This document shows positions 18,213 through 27,392 of a stretch of 64,000 nt of DNA, piece after piece. Positions within the stretch are counted from its first letter, which is position 1. Every line of letters begins with the position of its first letter. The notes under the pieces are model-generated. The model was not told where the DNA came from, searched no databases, and saw only the letters and a list, made by a program, of their open reading frames with translations. The DNA comes from Fodinibius salicampi (lineage in GTDB: Bacteria > Bacteroidota > Rhodothermia > Balneolales > Balneolaceae): assembly GCF_039545095.1 (NCBI RefSeq), contig NZ_BAABRS010000001.1, forward strand, positions 1,364,001-1,428,000, in the 5' to 3' direction. Position numbers and translations under genes: made by a program.

Positions 18213-21200
18213 TTATATCAAGGAACTGCTTGATCCTTTTACTTCCTGCTTATCAAAGGAGAAAGAAAGATCAAGTCCGTTTTCATTATTGATATTAAGA
18301 TCAGCATGTAACTGTTCTATCAGGGTATCAATGATAGTAAATCCCAGAGACTCATTTTTTTTCTCTACAAAATCGGCGTCAAGCCCCCGGCCATTATCCT
18401 TTACTCTTACATGAATAATATTGTCGCGCTGTTTTATGGAAATTAATATTCTTCCTTCTTTCCGGCCTTTAAAGGCATGCTCATATGCATTGGAGATAAC
18501 TTCATTAAGGATTAGCGCACATGGCACGGCCTGATTCACATTTAATGCAAAACTATTATAGTCCAGTTGAAGATCAATTTCTTCTCCATTAATCGTCATC
18601 TGCTTAATATTTTCGATCAGTTCTTTAATGTAAGGACCGAAACTTATCTTGGAAAGCGAACTGGATTCATACAACTTCTCGTGTATGAGAGCCATTGTCT
18701 GTATCCGTTTTTCACTATCGGTAAGTAGCTTTATAACTTCTTTGTTATCCGTATTGAATGACTGTAATTGCAGCATACCGGATACCACTGCTAAATTATT
18801 TTTAACACGGTGATGGATTTCCTGCAGCAGCGTTTCTTTTTCTTTCAACGATTCTTTCAGCTCAATTTCAGACTTAACCCGTTCCGTAACATCCTGGGCG
18901 ACAAGCTGCAATCCTACTTGCCCATCGTCTAATTTAATAGGTACACCCTGTGATTCTAAATACAGCTCTGTCCCGTTATTAACGGTTATCTTATATGTAT
19001 GGATTTCTTTCTCTTTTCCATTAATAACATCTTTTATCCATTTTTGAGCCAGCTTCCGCTCCTTCTCATCCAAAGTAATCAGATCAAAATAATTTTTCCC
19101 AATTAACTCATAGGGAGTTTTAAATCCAAGTATAGCAGCTCCCGATTGGTTGATATATTTAATATTACCCTCAGGATCTAAAAGCTGAATCAGGTTTGGA
19201 TCATTTTGCACCAGGGTTTCCCAACGTTGTTGACTTTCTTGCAATTTTTCTCGGGCAAGAATTCGATCAATTTGTGAAGTGAGGGTCTGTACAATGCTGT
19301 CAAGCAACTGGCGCTCTTCTTTAAGGAAAGGATCTTCTTTAGAAATAGTCCCGGTATCAGTATAAACTAGTTGTATTTTAAGGGGTTTACCTTCAATGCG
19401 AGTACTTTCAGCGGACAACTCCCAATCTGTTTCCCGAAAGTTATCCGTTATAAAGGTATTTCCATCAAATGTAATAGCAGCTTCAGTAAGATCTGGATAC
19501 TGCAAGCCCTGGGGCAAATATTCTACCGCTTTAGCGAGAAGCTCTGAAGCATTCGCATAGTCTTGCTCAGAAAGATTCGAAATACTATACAGGCATCGTT
19601 GCTCCTTTATTCGTTCATTTAATTTCTGAAGGGTCTGTTTCCGATCGGTAATATCCGTAGAAATTCCGCATAAACAGTTTTCAAATCCCGGGACCCCTTT
19701 CAGAGGATACTTTATAGTGTGATAATGCCTTATTCCATCTCCTATGGGCAGCTGTTCCTCCACTTCTATGGTTTGTCCCTTCTCCAGAACCTTTTTGTCA
19801 TTTCCTCTAACATTTTTGTGAAGTTCATCACCAAATAACTGCTTATCCGTTTTACCAATTATTTGATGCCCTTCTAAACCAAAAAGCTCTTTATAACTAT
19901 TATTCACCAAACGCATCCGCCCTTCGGAATCTTTAACATATATAATCGCTTCGGTCTGATTTATAATCGCATCCAGTAAGAGCCGTTGCTGCTCTAATTC
20001 ATATTCAGCTTCCTTAATTTCAGAAAGATTCATGCAGGTACCAACGATAAATTCTTCCCCTCCCTTTGTAAATCTCTTGGCCGTAATATAGTACGGGATA
20101 AGTGCTCCCTCTTTGGTTTTCAGTTCAACTTCCGCATCGGCATGACCGGTTTCAAATGCTTGAGCAATTTTAGATTTTACCAGATCATGATCTTCTTGCT
20201 GGTAAAAATCGAGGGGATCCATTTGTGCTATTTCCTCACCGGAATACCCGAGTTCCTGTGCAAAGTTGTCATTCCACCTTATATAATTTCCTTCTTTATC
20301 AACCACGTAAAACAGACCCGGCAGACTTCCGATGGCTGTATTCGTAAATGCCTTCTCCTCTTCCAGTTTTTGCTCATATCTTTTGCGGTCTGAAATATCG
20401 CGAGTACTGGCCTGAATTTCTATCAAATCTCCATTTTCATCAAAAATGGGCCGCATAACAGATTCCGTCCATTTATACGTCCCTAGCTTCGTACCCTTTC
20501 TAAAAACCCAGCGCTGTATTTCTCCCCGTTCCTGAAAATCCATTGCCTTCCCCTCCAATCGACTTCGATCTTCGGGATGCATATTATCGAATCCATTGTG
20601 TCCGACCAATTCTTCAGGCTCATACCCGATTAATTCTTTACTTGATTGTGATACATACTTGTACGTGCCGTCCGGTGCATGACGGGAAATCATATCTGTA
20701 GAGTTCTCAGCCAGCAACTGAAACTTCTCTTTTTCTGTTTTCAGCTGTTCGTTCTTTTTGGCAAGCTCTTTATTCTTTTGCTCCAGTTTAAGGGAATAAG
20801 AACGTTGCTTGAGTAGAATTTTAATGCGCGTTTTTAGCTGCTGTGGGGTAATGGGGGTATATACAACATCATCTACAAACTCCCATATAGTCTCGTTTTG
20901 CCGGGTTGCCTGTCTATTTGCGGAAAGCAACAAAAATGGCAGAAACAACGGAGCCGTTTCTTCTTTACATTTATGAAAAAGTTCCTCGTTTTCCGAAAAT
21001 GAAATCTCATCCATAATACAGAGATCAAAATCAATATCTGCTGTATTATTGAATCCAATTTTAAAATTCAGGGAATCCGGGATGCACTGCTGTATTAGTT
21101 GAATACCATCAGGATCCTTTACTGATATAAGGATTGTTGCCCTATGATCGTCCGACAATAATAGCGAATTCGAATCCATTTCTATTTCGGATTTTTTCAT
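18213..21200 (-). CDS. Multi-PAS sensor histidine kinase (HisKA_2) with N-terminal pseudo-receiver
   Basis: A 995-residue cytosolic kinase with no membrane segment. Order: a receiver-like domain (about 18-135) with DFDLCIMDE but no acidic pair and no conserved Lys (VVYTPITP); a coiled coil; PAS domains near 160-275, 280-400 and 405-520; a GAF-like region (about 530-650); another PAS (about 660-780); then HisKA_2 with EIHHRVKNNL (His 796/797), N-box LNEVISNAYEHAF and G-box KDNGRGL. HisKA_2 kinases typically sense light, redox or stress through PAS. The C-terminus is nearly identical in layout to that of the kinase at 22351-24558, so they are paralogues. It has its own upstream region. Confidence 0.93.
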   Translation of the reverse strand: MKKSEIEMDSNSLLLSDDHRATILISVKDPDGIQLIQQCIPDSLNFKIGFNNTADIDFDLCIMDEISFSENEELFHKCKEETAPLFLPFLLLSANRQATRQNETIWEFVDDVVYTPITPQQLKTRIKILLKQRSYSLKLEQKNKELAKKNEQLKTEKEKFQLLAENSTDMISRHAPDGTYKYVSQSSKELIGYEPEELVGHNGFDNMHPEDRSRLEGKAMDFQERGEIQRWVFRKGTKLGTYKWTESVMRPIFDENGDLIEIQASTRDISDRKRYEQKLEEEKAFTNTAIGSLPGLFYVVDKEGNYIRWNDNFAQELGYSGEEIAQMDPLDFYQQEDHDLVKSKIAQAFETGHADAEVELKTKEGALIPYYITAKRFTKGGEEFIVGTCMNLSEIKEAEYELEQQRLLLDAIINQTEAIIYVKDSEGRMRLVNNSYKELFGLEGHQIIGKTDKQLFGDELHKNVRGNDKKVLEKGQTIEVEEQLPIGDGIRHYHTIKYPLKGVPGFENCLCGISTDITDRKQTLQKLNERIKEQRCLYSISNLSEQDYANASELLAKAVEYLPQGLQYPDLTEAAITFDGNTFITDNFRETDWELSAESTRIEGKPLKIQLVYTDTGTISKEDPFLKEERQLLDSIVQTLTSQIDRILAREKLQESQQRWETLVQNDPNLIQLLDPEGNIKYINQSGAAILGFKTPYELIGKNYFDLITLDEKERKLAQKWIKDVINGKEKEIHTYKITVNNGTELYLESQGVPIKLDDGQVGLQLVAQDVTERVKSEIELKESLKEKETLLQEIHHRVKNNLAVVSGMLQLQSFNTDNKEVIKLLTDSEKRIQTMALIHEKLYESSSLSKISFGPYIKELIENIKQMTINGEEIDLQLDYNSFALNVNQAVPCALILNEVISNAYEHAFKGRKEGRILISIKQRDNIIHVRVKDNGRGLDADFVEKKNESLGFTIIDTLIEQLHADLNINNENGLDLSFSFDKQEVKGSSSSLI

Positions 21201-21610
21201 TACAGTCTGATCACAGTATTTTGTTTAGAACTGAGTATCTCACTTAGCCGTCAATTAGTTATTATAAAAATGCCACACATATATTTATCTCGCTTAGCCA
21301 GCCCTTCTATATAATATCAATTGCAGATATTACCGTAAATGTACCGCAATTACATCTAACCCTTACCAATAAAAATTAGCTAAAAAATTTATGAGATGGC
21401 CAATGCCCCAAAAGCTTTATTAACATTTTTTAAGATAAGCAATTGTTTTCTACGTAGAAAGACGTAAAACACCTATTTTTCAATACGTATTTTAACTTAT
21501 CTATGCTTGCTTTTAATAAGTGAGACTGAATTCTCTGTAAAAAATTATCATTCTCCAGCATCTTCCATTAAATTCCTCCAACTTTTCATAAGACATTAAA
21601 TAACAAATCT
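21201..21610. other. Intergenic region between divergent kinase and ferredoxin genes
   Basis: About 410 bp, AT-rich, with no gene seen. It must hold the promoters of two divergent genes. The one structure noted is the TACG/AAAAATAGG element near 21470-21489, with two further ACGTA copies just upstream of it on the + strand. Confidence 0.6.
21470..21489 (-). promoter_or_regulatory. Putative shared signalling-island operator, site 1
   Basis: On the minus strand it reads TACGTATTGAAAAATAGGTG, and ACGTC follows a few bases later. Similar sites lie upstream of the KaiC operon and the response regulator. It sits about 270 bp upstream of the 995-residue kinase. Function inferred only from recurrence. 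Confidence 0.35.
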
Positions 21611-21970
21611 ATGAACCGACGCGTACAAAAAAAGGCCAAAGAGCTCCATGTAGATAAGATTCAGCGGCATATTTTTCTCTGTGCAGACCAGACAAAACCG
21701 AAATGCTGCAAAAAGGAAATCGGTCTAGAGGCATGGGCATTTCTAAAAAAAAGACTTAGTGAATTAAATCTCGATGGTGCCGGGGGAATTTACAGGACCA
21801 AAGCCAATTGTTTGCGTATCTGTAAAAAAGGACCGGTTGCGGTGGTTTATCCGGAGGGTATTTGGTACCATTCCTGTACGCCCAATGTGCTGGAACGGAT
21901 CATCCAGGAACATCTCATCCAAGGGAACCCTGTTAAGGAATACATGTTTGCAGAACAGCCGCTGCAATAA
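21611..21970 (+). CDS. Thioredoxin-like [2Fe-2S] ferredoxin domain protein
   Basis: A 119-residue protein whose cysteine pattern ([10 protein letters not shown] near residues 29-38, then CLRICK near 71) and fold cues ([23 protein letters not shown]) match thioredoxin-fold [2Fe-2S] ferredoxins, also seen as NuoE/Shethna-like small proteins. It probably carries electrons in the cytosol; the partner is unknown. It is divergent from the 995-residue kinase and convergent with the PAS protein (stop codons 6 bp apart), so it sits inside the signalling island without sharing its strand. Confidence 0.82.
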   Translation: MNRRVQKKAKELHVDKIQRHIFLCADQTKPKCCKKEIGLEAWAFLKKRLSELNLDGAGGIYRTKANCLRICKKGPVAVVYPEGIWYHSCTPNVLERIIQEHLIQGNPVKEYMFAEQPLQ

Positions 21971-21976
21971 AGTTTT

Positions 21977-22333
21977 TTAATTAAAAACTTTAATAGAACG
22001 AGCTAACATAGCCTCTTTTTTATTATAGATAACAGGACTTTCAACCATCAGTGTTACAAAACTGCTTCCATCCGATGTTCTGGGGATAAATAAGTGTTTC
22101 CGAAGCTCTGGTTCCAAATCATCCTGAAAATCTGTCGGAATATCTTCTCCAATAAAATCGTCATGAAAGAGATATCTAAATTGAATTTTGGAATATCCGT
22201 AGGCGTTAATGGCAGCGTTATTTACTTCCAATATTCGTTTATTCGATCTTGCATAAATCCACATTGGAATCGGATTAAACCAAAAAAAAGTGTCTGACAA
22301 GTTCTCGTTATAAAAGTTTTTCTTTTCCATCAT
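21977..22333 (-). CDS. Single PAS-domain protein
   Basis: A 118-residue protein made of one PAS domain: FFWFNPIPMWIYARSNKRILEVNNAA, then YGYSKIQF and a C-terminal beta hairpin. It has no output domain. It follows the 735-residue kinase by 17 bp on the same strand, third in the KaiC-kinase-PAS unit, so it may be a detached sensor or adaptor that dimerises with the PAS domains of the kinase. Ligand unknown. The C-terminal part is short for a full PAS, but the main fold is present. Confidence 0.75.
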   Translation of the reverse strand: MMEKKNFYNENLSDTFFWFNPIPMWIYARSNKRILEVNNAAINAYGYSKIQFRYLFHDDFIGEDIPTDFQDDLEPELRKHLFIPRTSDGSSFVTLMVESPVIYNKKEAMLARSIKVFN

Positions 22334-22350
22334 AATACGCCAAATTAATG

Positions 22351-24558
22351 TTAAACTAACGTGCTTGAAGAGCCTTTGACTTCTTGCTTTTCAAAAGAAA
22401 TTGCAAACGAAAAGCCGTCATCGTTTTTCATCTCTTTATCAGCTTCAAGCTGGGTTATTAACGTATCGATAATAGCAAAACCCATAGAGTTATTTTTCTT
22501 TTCACTAAAATCATCGGGAAGACCCGAACCGTTATCTTTTATTCTTATTAAAATGGTATTGTCCTGTTCTTCCAGTGAAACACTTATACAACCATTTTTT
22601 TTGTCACTAAAAGCATGCTCAAATGCATTGGAAACGACTTCATTGATCATCAGGGCACAAGGCACCGCTTGGTTCACATTCAGATTAAAAGAGTCAAACT
22701 CAAGATTAAGCTCAATATCTTCTGAATTGACCGATACCTGTCTGACATTATCAAGCAAATCTTTAACATAAGATCCGAACTCAATTTGTGAAAGCGACTG
22801 AGACTGATACAGCTTTTCATGTATCAGAGCCATGGTTTTAATACGATTTTTACTGGCACTCAATAACCTTTTAACTTCTTTATTTTCGGTACTAAGCGTC
22901 TGCAGCTCCATCATGCCCGATACTACGGCCAGGTTATTTTTAACACGATGATGAATTTCCTGCAAAAGCGTTTCTTTCTCAGAAAGCGACACTTTAAGCT
23001 GCTGTTCGTATTTTATGCGATCAGTAACATCGGTAGAAATTCCGCAGAGGCAATTTTCAAATCCGTAGATCTCCTTCAATGGGTATTTAATCGTATGATA
23101 TACCCTTGTTTCATATTTATTGATTGGAAGTTCTTCCTGAAGCTCAACCATTTCATCAGTTTCAAATACAATACTATCATACGGCTCCACTTTTTCGGCA
23201 AATGTTTGTCCGTGCACCTCCTCGGATGTTTTTCCAATAACCTCCTCCCTACTCAAATCAAAAATGCGTAAGTAACTTTCATTGACAAGTTGGTATTTCC
23301 GGTCTTTATCTTTTACATAAACAAGAGACTTTGTTTGGTTAATCACAGCATCCAGCAACTGACGCTGTTGCTCAAGTTCATACTGCGCTTCCTTTATGGC
23401 AGATAAATTCATACAAAAACCAACAATGTAATCTTTATCTCCCCTGCTAAAACTTTTTGCCTTTACATAATAGGGAATTAGCTCGCCGCTCTTAGCTAGC
23501 ATTTGCATCTCTGCTTCTGCACTACCCGTTATAGAAGCCTCAATAAGTTTAGAAATTGCAAATTCCCGATCCTCTTTGTGATAGAATTCCAGCGGATGCA
23601 TTTGCTCTACTTCTTCATCAGAATATCCCAACTCCCGATCTATATTATTCCATTTTACAATATTAAGATCCTCGTCAATCAAATAGAAGAGTTCGGGTAA
23701 GCTCTGGATTGATTTATCAATAAACTCTTTCTCTTCCCTGAGCTTTTTCTCAAAATCTTTTCGTTCTGATATGTCTCGCGTACTGGCCTGAATTTCTATT
23801 ATTTTTCCTGTCTCCTTATCGCCAATAGGTCTCATTACAGATTCAACCCACTTATAATCGCTCTCCTTTGTTTTTTTCCGAAATTCCCATCGCTCTATCT
23901 TATTATCTTCAAAGCTCCTGACTTCCTCCCGTAATCGTTCGCTGTCTTCGGGATGCATGTTATCTAATGCATTTTGCCCCATCAGCTCTTCCGGGGTATA
24001 GCCTGTCAACTCTTTTGAGGCAGGTGAAACATACAGGTAGGTCCCATCAGGAGTATGACGAGAAATCATATCCGTAGAATTCTCAGTAATCAACTGGTAC
24101 TTGCGCTTCTCCTCGGCCAGTTCTCTATTTTTTTCTTCCAGTTTCAGAGAGTATTCACGCTGTTTTAACAGAAGGCTAATACGCGATTGCAACAGCTTTG
24201 GGGATGCGGGAATATACACCACATCGTCAGCCAACTCTAGCATGGTAGCATTGTTTCTGATTGCCTTCTTATTGGGTGACAATAGTAAGAAAGGCAAAAA
24301 GATCGGCGCAGCCGTATCTTTTAGCTCCTGCAACGACTGCTTATTGGCCTCAAACGATGGATGATCCATGATACAAAGATCAAAATCCCGATTGGCTATA
24401 CCATTACTACTGGTTTCTATAGCCATAGAGTCGGGCAGAAACTGCTTTATCAGTTTCAAATCCTGAGTATTATGGACCGATAACAAAAGCACCGGCTGGC
24501 CTTCGGTACTCAATTCCGGGTAATTATATGTCGAGCCCATAGTATCCATGATAATCAC
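22351..24558 (-). CDS. PAS sensor histidine kinase (HisKA_2) with N-terminal pseudo-receiver
   Basis: A 735-residue paralogue of the 995-residue kinase upstream in the coordinates. Order: pseudo-receiver (about 20-135, DFDLCIMDH present, acidic pair and Lys absent); coiled coil; three PAS domains (about 155-275, 280-395, 400-515); HisKA_2 with EIHHRVKNNL (His 536/537), N-box INEVVSNAFEHAF, G-box KDNGSGL. No membrane segment. It lacks the GAF-like region and extra PAS of its paralogue. The start lies 11 bp after the KaiC-like gene stop, implying cotranslation with it. It is likely to receive or give phosphoryl groups within this module. Confidence 0.92.
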   Translation of the reverse strand: MIIMDTMGSTYNYPELSTEGQPVLLLSVHNTQDLKLIKQFLPDSMAIETSSNGIANRDFDLCIMDHPSFEANKQSLQELKDTAAPIFLPFLLLSPNKKAIRNNATMLELADDVVYIPASPKLLQSRISLLLKQREYSLKLEEKNRELAEEKRKYQLITENSTDMISRHTPDGTYLYVSPASKELTGYTPEELMGQNALDNMHPEDSERLREEVRSFEDNKIERWEFRKKTKESDYKWVESVMRPIGDKETGKIIEIQASTRDISERKDFEKKLREEKEFIDKSIQSLPELFYLIDEDLNIVKWNNIDRELGYSDEEVEQMHPLEFYHKEDREFAISKLIEASITGSAEAEMQMLAKSGELIPYYVKAKSFSRGDKDYIVGFCMNLSAIKEAQYELEQQRQLLDAVINQTKSLVYVKDKDRKYQLVNESYLRIFDLSREEVIGKTSEEVHGQTFAEKVEPYDSIVFETDEMVELQEELPINKYETRVYHTIKYPLKEIYGFENCLCGISTDVTDRIKYEQQLKVSLSEKETLLQEIHHRVKNNLAVVSGMMELQTLSTENKEVKRLLSASKNRIKTMALIHEKLYQSQSLSQIEFGSYVKDLLDNVRQVSVNSEDIELNLEFDSFNLNVNQAVPCALMINEVVSNAFEHAFSDKKNGCISVSLEEQDNTILIRIKDNGSGLPDDFSEKKNNSMGFAIIDTLITQLEADKEMKNDDGFSFAISFEKQEVKGSSSTLV

Positions 24559-24569
24559 TCCGTAAAGAC

Positions 24570-26012
24570 CTACTTGTCAACTTCTGGCGTACCAGATAAA
24601 ATTCCACGCATATTTTCCAGTTTATCTCCAACCTTGATACCTTCGGAGGTAATTTGAAATTCACGAATTGATTTTTCAAAATCACTTAACCGTTTCTTTA
24701 GCACGCCGACGGCTTTTCTTAGTTGTCCACTTACTTCCAGGTATCGCAGAAAGATGATATTGTCAGCTAGATAGCTTGCATTCATATTCGTAGTCGAAAA
24801 TCCGCCTGTCACATTTTTTGTCTCATTCAACAAAAGCGTAGTAACACCCATATTCTGCAAGTACACAGTGAGCGCATGCAACCGTTCCAGGGTATTTTTA
24901 CCGCGCACCGCCATATTATATCCCCCTACAGCATCGATCATAACAATTGAAGTGCCATTTTCCTCCACATCCCTACGGATGATTTTCGCAAATTCATCCG
25001 GGGAATAGGAAAGTGGTTCTACCGACATAATATTAAGAAACCCCGCCTCAAGCATCTTTCGAATAGGAGTGTTAATCATTTCGGAACGCTGTATAATCAG
25101 CTCTTTCGATTCTTCGAAGGTATATACGGCAGAACGTTCATTACGCGAAGCGGCTTCTTTAATAAACTGTAGTCCAAGGTTGGTCTTTCCAACTCCCGTC
25201 GGACCAACAATCAGGCTGGTTGTTCCTTTTTCAATACCGCCGTTAAGCAGCTTGTCAACCCCCTCCACGCCTGAGGATAGTACCCCTTTTGCGTAAGTTC
25301 GGCTATAATTATTGGGACGCAACCGCGGATAAATAACGATTCCATCTCCTGTTATTTTGAAAGCATGTTCCCCACTCAAATAATCAGACCCCCTGAATTT
25401 CGTGACGCTTAGGGTTCTCCAATCAGATTTATTATCCAGCTTTATAATACCGTCAACCCAAAAGGCGGCGTCGTCCCCATTACCACCATTACTACCCAGC
25501 GATTCAGAGGTCATCATCAGCGTGGCACCGCGTTTGGTAACATAATTTACCAGCGACAGGGTCAGTTTCCGCATTTGATAGGGATCCTGATTCAATAATC
25601 GCAACATCGTAAAGGAATCAAATAGGATGCGACTGGGGGAAAGTTCATCTACCGCCTTTGTCACAGCTTTCATAATCGGCCCCTGCTCCACATCCGCAGA
25701 AGAAAACACGCTGTACTGCTCATTATTTTCACTTAGGTCATCACTCGGGCTTAAATCCAGACCCACTACGCCAGAAAGATCAATGCCAAACTGTCTGGCA
25801 TTTTGGAGCAGACTCTCTTTCGACTCAACCATCGTAATACATAGGGCATCTTCCCCCTTATCCAGGGCTTGCTTTAAAAAGTGAAAGCCCAGTGTTGATT
25901 TACCCGAACCCGGCCCTCCTTGTACCAGATAGGCTTTTTGAGGGATTAGTCCACCGTGCAGGATTTCATCTAAGCCGTCTAACCCAGTTGAAAGTTTGTC
26001 AAAGTCACTCAT
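24570..26012 (-). CDS. KaiC-like dual RecA/P-loop ATPase
   Basis: A 480-residue protein with two KaiC domains. CI has Walker A GGPGSGKST (32-40); the paired catalytic glutamates are only half kept (M61-V62-E63). CII has Walker A GPTGVGKT (270-277) and an intact FEE (299-301). Aligned by eye to cyanobacterial KaiC, the phospho-site pair Ser431/Thr432 corresponds to Ser413/Tyr414 (NASYLADNIIFLRY). It is first in a tight unit with a histidine kinase and a PAS protein. No KaiA or KaiB is present. The family can act as clock, stress or signalling ATPase; here a two-component link is inferred from context. Confidence 0.92.
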   Translation of the reverse strand: MSDFDKLSTGLDGLDEILHGGLIPQKAYLVQGGPGSGKSTLGFHFLKQALDKGEDALCITMVESKESLLQNARQFGIDLSGVVGLDLSPSDDLSENNEQYSVFSSADVEQGPIMKAVTKAVDELSPSRILFDSFTMLRLLNQDPYQMRKLTLSLVNYVTKRGATLMMTSESLGSNGGNGDDAAFWVDGIIKLDNKSDWRTLSVTKFRGSDYLSGEHAFKITGDGIVIYPRLRPNNYSRTYAKGVLSSGVEGVDKLLNGGIEKGTTSLIVGPTGVGKTNLGLQFIKEAASRNERSAVYTFEESKELIIQRSEMINTPIRKMLEAGFLNIMSVEPLSYSPDEFAKIIRRDVEENGTSIVMIDAVGGYNMAVRGKNTLERLHALTVYLQNMGVTTLLLNETKNVTGGFSTTNMNASYLADNIIFLRYLEVSGQLRKAVGVLKKRLSDFEKSIREFQITSEGIKVGDKLENMRGILSGTPEVDK

Positions 26013-26136
26013 TAATAATTATAGATATTTTATATATAAATTAATGTCTTCTAAAAAACCTAAAGAGTATTTAAATCTTCGTATTTAACTTATTTGGTAA
26101 CGTAAGGGAGTACAAACAAAGTTTGTTGACGTGATA

Positions 26137-26158
26137 TACCTATTTTTTAAGATGCGTA
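26137..26158 (-). promoter_or_regulatory. Putative shared signalling-island operator, site 2
   Basis: The minus strand carries TACGCA, then 10 bases, then TAGGTA, and ACGTC follows 6 bases on, as at site 1. It is about 125 bp upstream of the KaiC-like gene and downstream of the frameshifted receiver gene. Confidence 0.35.
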
Positions 26159-26230
26159 CTTATACCTACACGAGAGTTAAAAAGGCGTAGTTAACTGGTA
26201 GATATCAATAAAGGTTGGGCCAAAAGAAGA

Positions 26231-26589
26231 CTACTTTTCAGCAAACTGAGAAACAATATGCAATAGTTCTTTAGTATCAGAATATATAGGTAGGCACTCA
26301 TTTACACCAGCTTCTATTAACGGATCGCTTCGTTCACTTAAGCCGTCTTCACAAAGGGCAACAAGATATTTAGAAAGCTTTTTTCGCAAATGCCTCGTAT
26401 ATATTCATCAGGTTTATAAGGCGATGAAATGAGGTCAACAAGTGAAACTTGGTATTTTCTGTCTATAGGTATTCCTTCCAGAAATTGGTCATGGGTTATA
26501 TGCTCAATTTCCCAATCGTCTTCTTCATTGAGTATTGATATGATAGCGTCATTTTGTATCGATTGGTCACCTATTAGTAAGATTCGCAT
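26231..26589 (-). pseudogene. Receiver-like (REC) protein interrupted by a one-base frameshift
   Basis: From ATG 26589 (MRILLIGDQ) the frame encodes a receiver-like fold with VSLVDL, then ends early at an out-of-frame stop (26338). A -1 shift at the A6 run on the minus strand (26379-26384) opens a frame to a TAG at 26231 that reads YLVALCEDGLSERSDP and ECLPIYSDTKELLHIV, a typical receiver C-terminal half. Restored, the protein is about 119 residues. The phospho-Asp is present, but one of the acidic pair and the Lys are not. It is stand-alone, between the KaiC operon and the regulator gene. Mutation, assembly error, or slippage at A6 could explain it. Confidence 0.75.
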
Positions 26590-26753
26590 ATGAAAAGGAT
26601 TTATTTTTTTCACCCTGTTCATATAGCGGTTTACCTATTAAGAATAAAAAAGAAGGGCTTCAAAACTGCTAAAACATCATATCAACAAAGGTATTCTCTA
26701 CTTTTCATAGTACGGCCTAAGCAAGTCAAAGTAAAACAGTAATTTATTTAGCT

Positions 26754-27392
26754 TTACTTCAGGGTAAACAGATTGTTTTTGATTGCAAATTTTACCAAGC
26801 CGGCCGTATTTTTAGCTCCTGTTTTTTGCATCAAATTACGGCGGTGAGCATCTACTGTTCGTACACTAATACCCAGTTCTTCAGCAATTTCGCGATTTAT
26901 TTGTTCTCTGCAGATTAATTGCAGAACCTGTAATTCCCGCTCGGTAAGGTCGGAAACCCGTTCACTGGTAGAACGAACCTCTTTCCCCTTAATAAGCAAC
27001 CCTATGGTATCGTTGCAGAGGTACTGATTTCCGGAATATACCTCTTTAATAGCTTTAATAAGCTCTTCGGCTCCCCGTTTTTTTAAAATATAGCCCGATG
27101 CACCGGCCTGCATTACATCTTTTACCTGCCGGGGATCTTCTTCATCGCTCATAGCCAGAATATGAGTTTCTAGATGATCCCCCAAGATTTTTGTTATGGT
27201 ACTCAAAGGATCCAAATCCGGGATATCTATATCGAGCACAACAACCTCTATGTTATCTCCTTCGGGATCATAGGGACATAGTTCCTCTTTATTTTTAGCC
27301 GTACCAATTACGTTAATATCAACATCTTCGGATAAGATTTTTGTAATACCATCTCGAACGATCTCGTGGTGTACTGCAATCAGGATATTCAC
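26754..27392 (-). CDS. NarL/LuxR-type response regulator, atypical receiver
   Basis: A 212-residue protein. The receiver domain (1-120) keeps phospho-acceptor Asp54 (VVLDIDIP), Ser82 and Lys104, but the usual Asp-Asp pair is replaced (IAVHHEIVRDG at 5-15). The C-terminal LuxR helix-turn-helix has LTERELQVLQLICRE and ISVRTVDAHRRNLMQKTGA. It probably regulates transcription, perhaps of the kinase and KaiC genes beside it. It is the only DNA-binding output in the signalling island. Loss of the acidic pair suggests altered phosphorylation or constitutive dimerisation. Confidence 0.92.
   Translation of the reverse strand: MNILIAVHHEIVRDGITKILSEDVDINVIGTAKNKEELCPYDPEGDNIEVVVLDIDIPDLDPLSTITKILGDHLETHILAMSDEEDPRQVKDVMQAGASGYILKKRGAEELIKAIKEVYSGNQYLCNDTIGLLIKGKEVRSTSERVSDLTERELQVLQLICREQINREIAEELGISVRTVDAHRRNLMQKTGAKNTAGLVKFAIKNNLFTLK

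Noticed and set aside
22361-24364. Several plus-strand Ser/Phe-rich ORFs
   Set aside because: Antisense shadows of the histidine kinase gene; low complexity and no starts with ribosome sites.
24570-26012. RadA/RecA-type repair protein for the P-loop protein
   Set aside because: Two tandem KaiC domains with FEE and C-terminal KaiC-like motifs fit KaiC, and there is no zinc finger or Lon-like domain of RadA.
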